Shown here: positions 61,591-64,000 of the stretch, one piece after another
Position numbering within the stretch: position 1 is the stretch's first letter
Layout of the letters: each line of letters starts with the position of its first letter
Assembly (NCBI GenBank): GCA_016788295.1
Contig: JAEUSY010000004.1
Location: 289,289-353,288 of the forward strand
DNA: 64,000 bases
Direction: 5' to 3'
From: Flavobacteriales bacterium
GTDB taxonomy: Bacteria; Bacteroidota; Bacteroidia; Flavobacteriales_F; PHOS-HE28
Translations under genes and position numbers: made by a program
The notes under the pieces: model-generated
Database searches by the model: none
Seen by the model: only the letters and a program-made list of their open reading frames with translations
What the model was told of the DNA's origin: nothing

Positions 61591-64000
61591 TCAGCGCACC
61601 AGGTTCACATGTCCGTAGCGCTCAATACGGGCCCCCGAATAGGCGTCCTTGGTGATCAATCGCCACACGTAAACGTCCACGGGACATTCCGTTCCGTCGA
61701 AGTTGCGACCATTCCATTCCTTGCCCGGTTCGGAGGTATTGAAGACCTCAAGCCCCCAGCGATCGAAAATGATGAAGCTGAAGAAACGCGGATCAATGCC
61801 CAGGAGCACCGGCTGGAAGGTCTCGTTGATATCGTCGCCGTTCGGTGTGAAGCTGTTGGGAACGAACACACCCATACCATCATCCACGGATATCACTTGG
61901 CAAATGCTATCGACGCAGTTCGCTGAGGCTGCTGCGAAAAGGCACACATCATAGCTGGCGCCAAGGTTCTCAGGGAACGTGTAACGCAGGTCCTCCTCCT
62001 GCCCCACTTCCGACCCATCAACGGACCACGTGTAAGAGATGGCGCCAGATGACTGATTATCGAAGAACACGACCGGATACAGCGTGTTGACAAGGCCTGG
62101 AAGAGGTTGGAAGTCGGCCTCTGGTTGAGCGTACACGGTGACCAAGTCCTCAATGGTGAGGGTATCGGCACCACAACCGTTACCGGCATCGATGATCAGC
62201 GTAACGTCATAGCTGCCGGGGTCGTCATACACAGCGGTCACCGGCGCGCAATCCTGAAGCACGGTGCCATTGCCCAAGATCCATGTGCAGCTACCTGGTC
62301 CAGTGTATACATGAGAGAGAACCACCGTCGCAGGGGCACATGATCCATTGCTGACCACATCGATGTTGGCCACCGGCGGAGGGACCACACCGACCTGCAC
62401 CACCGCAGTTGCCGTAGCGCAAGGTGCAAAGGCCGCAACAGAATAGGTGTAGTCACCGGGGATATCAGTAGCCGGATCGAACGAGCCATTGAAGGGGGCT
62501 CCGTTCGGACCGGTCCAAGTGCCATCAACTTGAGGCGTACCACCCAGCACGGTGAACAGATCGACCGGATCACCCTGAGCGCACAAGCTGATGGCGGCCC
62601 CGGTACCGGCATTAGAGGCTTGGGTCACACTGATGGTCACCTGTGCCTGGTCCGAACCACAAGGCAACGCACCGGTCACGGTGTAGACGTACACACCTGG
62701 CGTACTGGTGGCGGGTGCGAATTGCCCATTGGAGAGAACACCACCGGGTCCGGTCCAAATGCCCTGTGGTTGTGGAGCACCACCCAGCACGGACAATAAC
62801 GAGACCGATACCCCATCGGAGCAATACGCGGCGGCGCCATCCTCGCCGGCATAGGGCAGCGGATTGATGGTAACGGCGACCGTGGCTGAAGCATCAGCAC
62901 ACGGTGCGCTACCTATCACAGTGTAGGTGTAGTTACCGGGAGCATCAACGAGCGGATCAATAACAGTGGCATGCACGGATCCATCCGGAGCGGTCCATAC
63001 ACCACCGGCATCCAATGTGCCACCAAGCCCATCGAACAATGATGTCGCAGCCGAATTTGCACACAGGGTCAGGGAACCGTTGGTGCCTGCCAGTGGGGCC
63101 AGGTTCACGGTCAACGCAAGTGTGGCCGTATCGCCAGGGCACAATGCACTTCCGGCAACGATGTACGAGTAATTACCCGCTGATTGGGTCAACGGATCGA
63201 AGGTGGCCGACACAGGGTTACCGCTCGCATCCTGCCAGACACCACCAGCATCTGGCGTGCCCAACAAGAGGTCGTTCATCTGAACGGCACCACCTGTACT
63301 GCACAAGGCCACTGCATTATCCAATCCCGCGTTTCCGGATGATTGAACATCGACATCCACCTGCGATGTGGATGCCGGACAAACCGTACCTGCCACCGTG
63401 TAGAAGTAGGTGCCAGAGGTGTTCACTGCTGGATCGAAAATGCCACTGGGAAGGGGTCCATTCGGGCCAGACCACGTACCTCCTGCATCCGGCGTTCCAC
63501 CGAGTTCAAGGAAAAGATCGATCGGTGCTGAACTGTTACAAAGAGCGACCTGTGCTGAGATGCCACTGCTAACAGGTTGCTCCTCTGCCACTGTAACGGT
63601 AGCGCTTGCGTCAACACACGGAGCAACACCCGTGACAGTGTAGGTGTAAACGCCAGGGGCCATCGTCGAGGGATCGTAGTTGCCACCGACCACAGCGCTT
63701 GGACCGCTCCATGTTCCGCCTGCCTGAGGAGCACCGCCAAGCTGTGCGAACAGATCAACAGCAGCACCACCATCGCACACGGTGACTGAACCGTTCGTAC
63801 CAGCGTTCGTGCCAGCGTTCTCCGTCACGGTCACCGTTGCACTGGAACTGACGCAGGGTGTCACACCGGCCACCGTGTAGGTGTACACGCCGGGGTTCAT
63901 CGTCGCGGGGTCGTAGTTGCCACCGACCACAGGGCTTGGACCGCTCCAGGCACCACTGGCTTGAGGTGTGCCACCGAGTTGTGCGAACAGGTCAACAGCA
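61591..64000 (-). CDS. Surface protein with repeats, PKD and T9SS type B sorting domain (5' end outside window)
   Basis: At least 803 codons; the frame is open to the window edge. In the window there are seven repeats of about 79 residues (pattern DLF..LGG.P.AGG.W.GP, FDPAT.. PG.YTYTV.G..PC...A.V.V), then PKD-like domains (ANIDVVSNGSCAPATVVLSH, DDPGSYDVTLII) and a C-terminal gliding-motility-associated sorting domain (VFVPNSFTPNGDDINETFQPV...FDRWGLEVF...WNGRNFDGTECPVDVYVWRL). T9SS type B substrates are exported over the outer membrane. Adhesion or motility roles are inference. Stop at 61591. Confidence 0.92.
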   Translation of the reverse strand, partial: AVDLFAQLGGTPQASGAWSGPSPVVGGNYDPATMNPGVYTYTVAGVTPCVSSSATVTVTENAGTNAGTNGSVTVCDGGAAVDLFAQLGGAPQAGGTWSGPSAVVGGNYDPSTMAPGVYTYTVTGVAPCVDASATVTVAEEQPVSSGISAQVALCNSSAPIDLFLELGGTPDAGGTWSGPNGPLPSGIFDPAVNTSGTYFYTVAGTVCPASTSQVDVDVQSSGNAGLDNAVALCSTGGAVQMNDLLLGTPDAGGVWQDASGNPVSATFDPLTQSAGNYSYIVAGSALCPGDTATLALTVNLAPLAGTNGSLTLCANSAATSLFDGLGGTLDAGGVWTAPDGSVHATVIDPLVDAPGNYTYTVIGSAPCADASATVAVTINPLPYAGEDGAAAYCSDGVSVSLLSVLGGAPQPQGIWTGPGGVLSNGQFAPATSTPGVYVYTVTGALPCGSDQAQVTISVTQASNAGTGAAISLCAQGDPVDLFTVLGGTPQVDGTWTGPNGAPFNGSFDPATDIPGDYTYSVAAFAPCATATAVVQVGVVPPPVANIDVVSNGSCAPATVVLSHVYTGPGSCTWILGNGTVLQDCAPVTAVYDDPGSYDVTLIIDAGNGCGADTLTIEDLVTVYAQPEADFQPLPGLVNTLYPVVFFDNQSSGAISYTWSVDGSEVGQEEDLRYTFPENLGASYDVCLFAAASANCVDSICQVISVDDGMGVFVPNSFTPNGDDINETFQPVLLGIDPRFFSFIIFDRWGLEVFNTSEPGKEWNGRNFDGTECPVDVYVWRLITKDAYSGARIERYGHVNLVR
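62350..64000 (-). repeat. Tandem repeats of about 79 codons in the surface protein
   Basis: Seven units are visible in the window, starting with the incomplete one at the edge. They are well diverged except the two nearest the edge, which share GGNYDP, SATVTV and nearly the same framework, suggesting a more recent duplication there. Boundaries are approximate. Confidence 0.8.

Overview
This 64 kb window is chromosomal DNA from a member of the Bacteroidota, most likely order Flavobacteriales. The grounds are a Bacteroidota-type division and cell-wall (dcw) cluster, gldB and gldC gliding genes, several exported proteins with type IX secretion (T9SS) sorting domains of both type A and type B, SusC/TonB-style receptors, HmuY-family proteins, and the TAnnTTTG -7 promoter motif of this phylum. 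Base composition is GC-rich by eye for a flavobacterium. MurE carries the DNPR motif, so the wall peptide probably contains meso-diaminopimelate. No rRNA, tRNA, CRISPR array or insertion sequence was recognised.

Layout. 1-3200: an RRM/glycine-rich RNA-binding protein with its own terminator, then an outer-membrane beta-barrel receptor. 3214-10109 (minus): a putative heme/iron uptake locus of two TonB-dependent receptors flanked by two HmuY-like proteins, one a lipoprotein and one a T9SS substrate. 10282-13236: a surface protein of seven exact-length 123-residue repeats. 13334-17047: a GT39 membrane glycosyltransferase and a two-component system. 17121-33470 (minus): the dcw operon mraZ-rsmH-ftsL-ftsI-murE-mraY-murD-[MurD C-domain paralogue]-ftsW-murG-murC-ftsQ-ftsA-ftsZ-yqeY, tightly packed with many 4-nt overlaps and with MraZ-type operator repeats upstream. 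33838-38303: alpha/beta hydrolase, engB, gldC, gldB, a PorT-like barrel and nadE. 38407-41806: a universal stress protein, a secreted repeat protein and a sigma/membrane-protein pair. 41807-45653: a toxin-antitoxin islet flanked by a 51-bp direct repeat of the 3' end of the 2-oxoacid:ferredoxin oxidoreductase beta gene, then the korB/korA pair. 45809-53395: small exported proteins, Nfu/Mrp iron-sulfur factors, an alkyltransferase-like protein, TrmB, a MurG-like glycosyltransferase, a secreted nuclease and a PhoR-like kinase. 53553-61540: a Na/Pi cotransporter, a LuxE-like protein, TyrS, an SDR enzyme, a DUF4296-like lipoprotein, dihydroorotase and a dolichol-phosphate-mannose-synthase-like GT2. 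61591-64000: a large T9SS type B surface protein cut by the window edge.

How it fits together. The dcw operon supplies lipid II precursors (MurC/D/E, MraY, MurG) and the divisome (FtsL/I/W/Q/A/Z). The iron locus, the repeat proteins and the secreted nuclease use the outer membrane and probably T9SS for surface display. The strongest unexpected features are the stand-alone MurD C-terminal-domain paralogue inside the dcw operon, the toxin-antitoxin islet with attachment-site-like repeats, the T9SS-tagged HmuY homologue, and recurrent -7 boxes placed 5-7 nt before start codons, which suggest leaderless transcripts.
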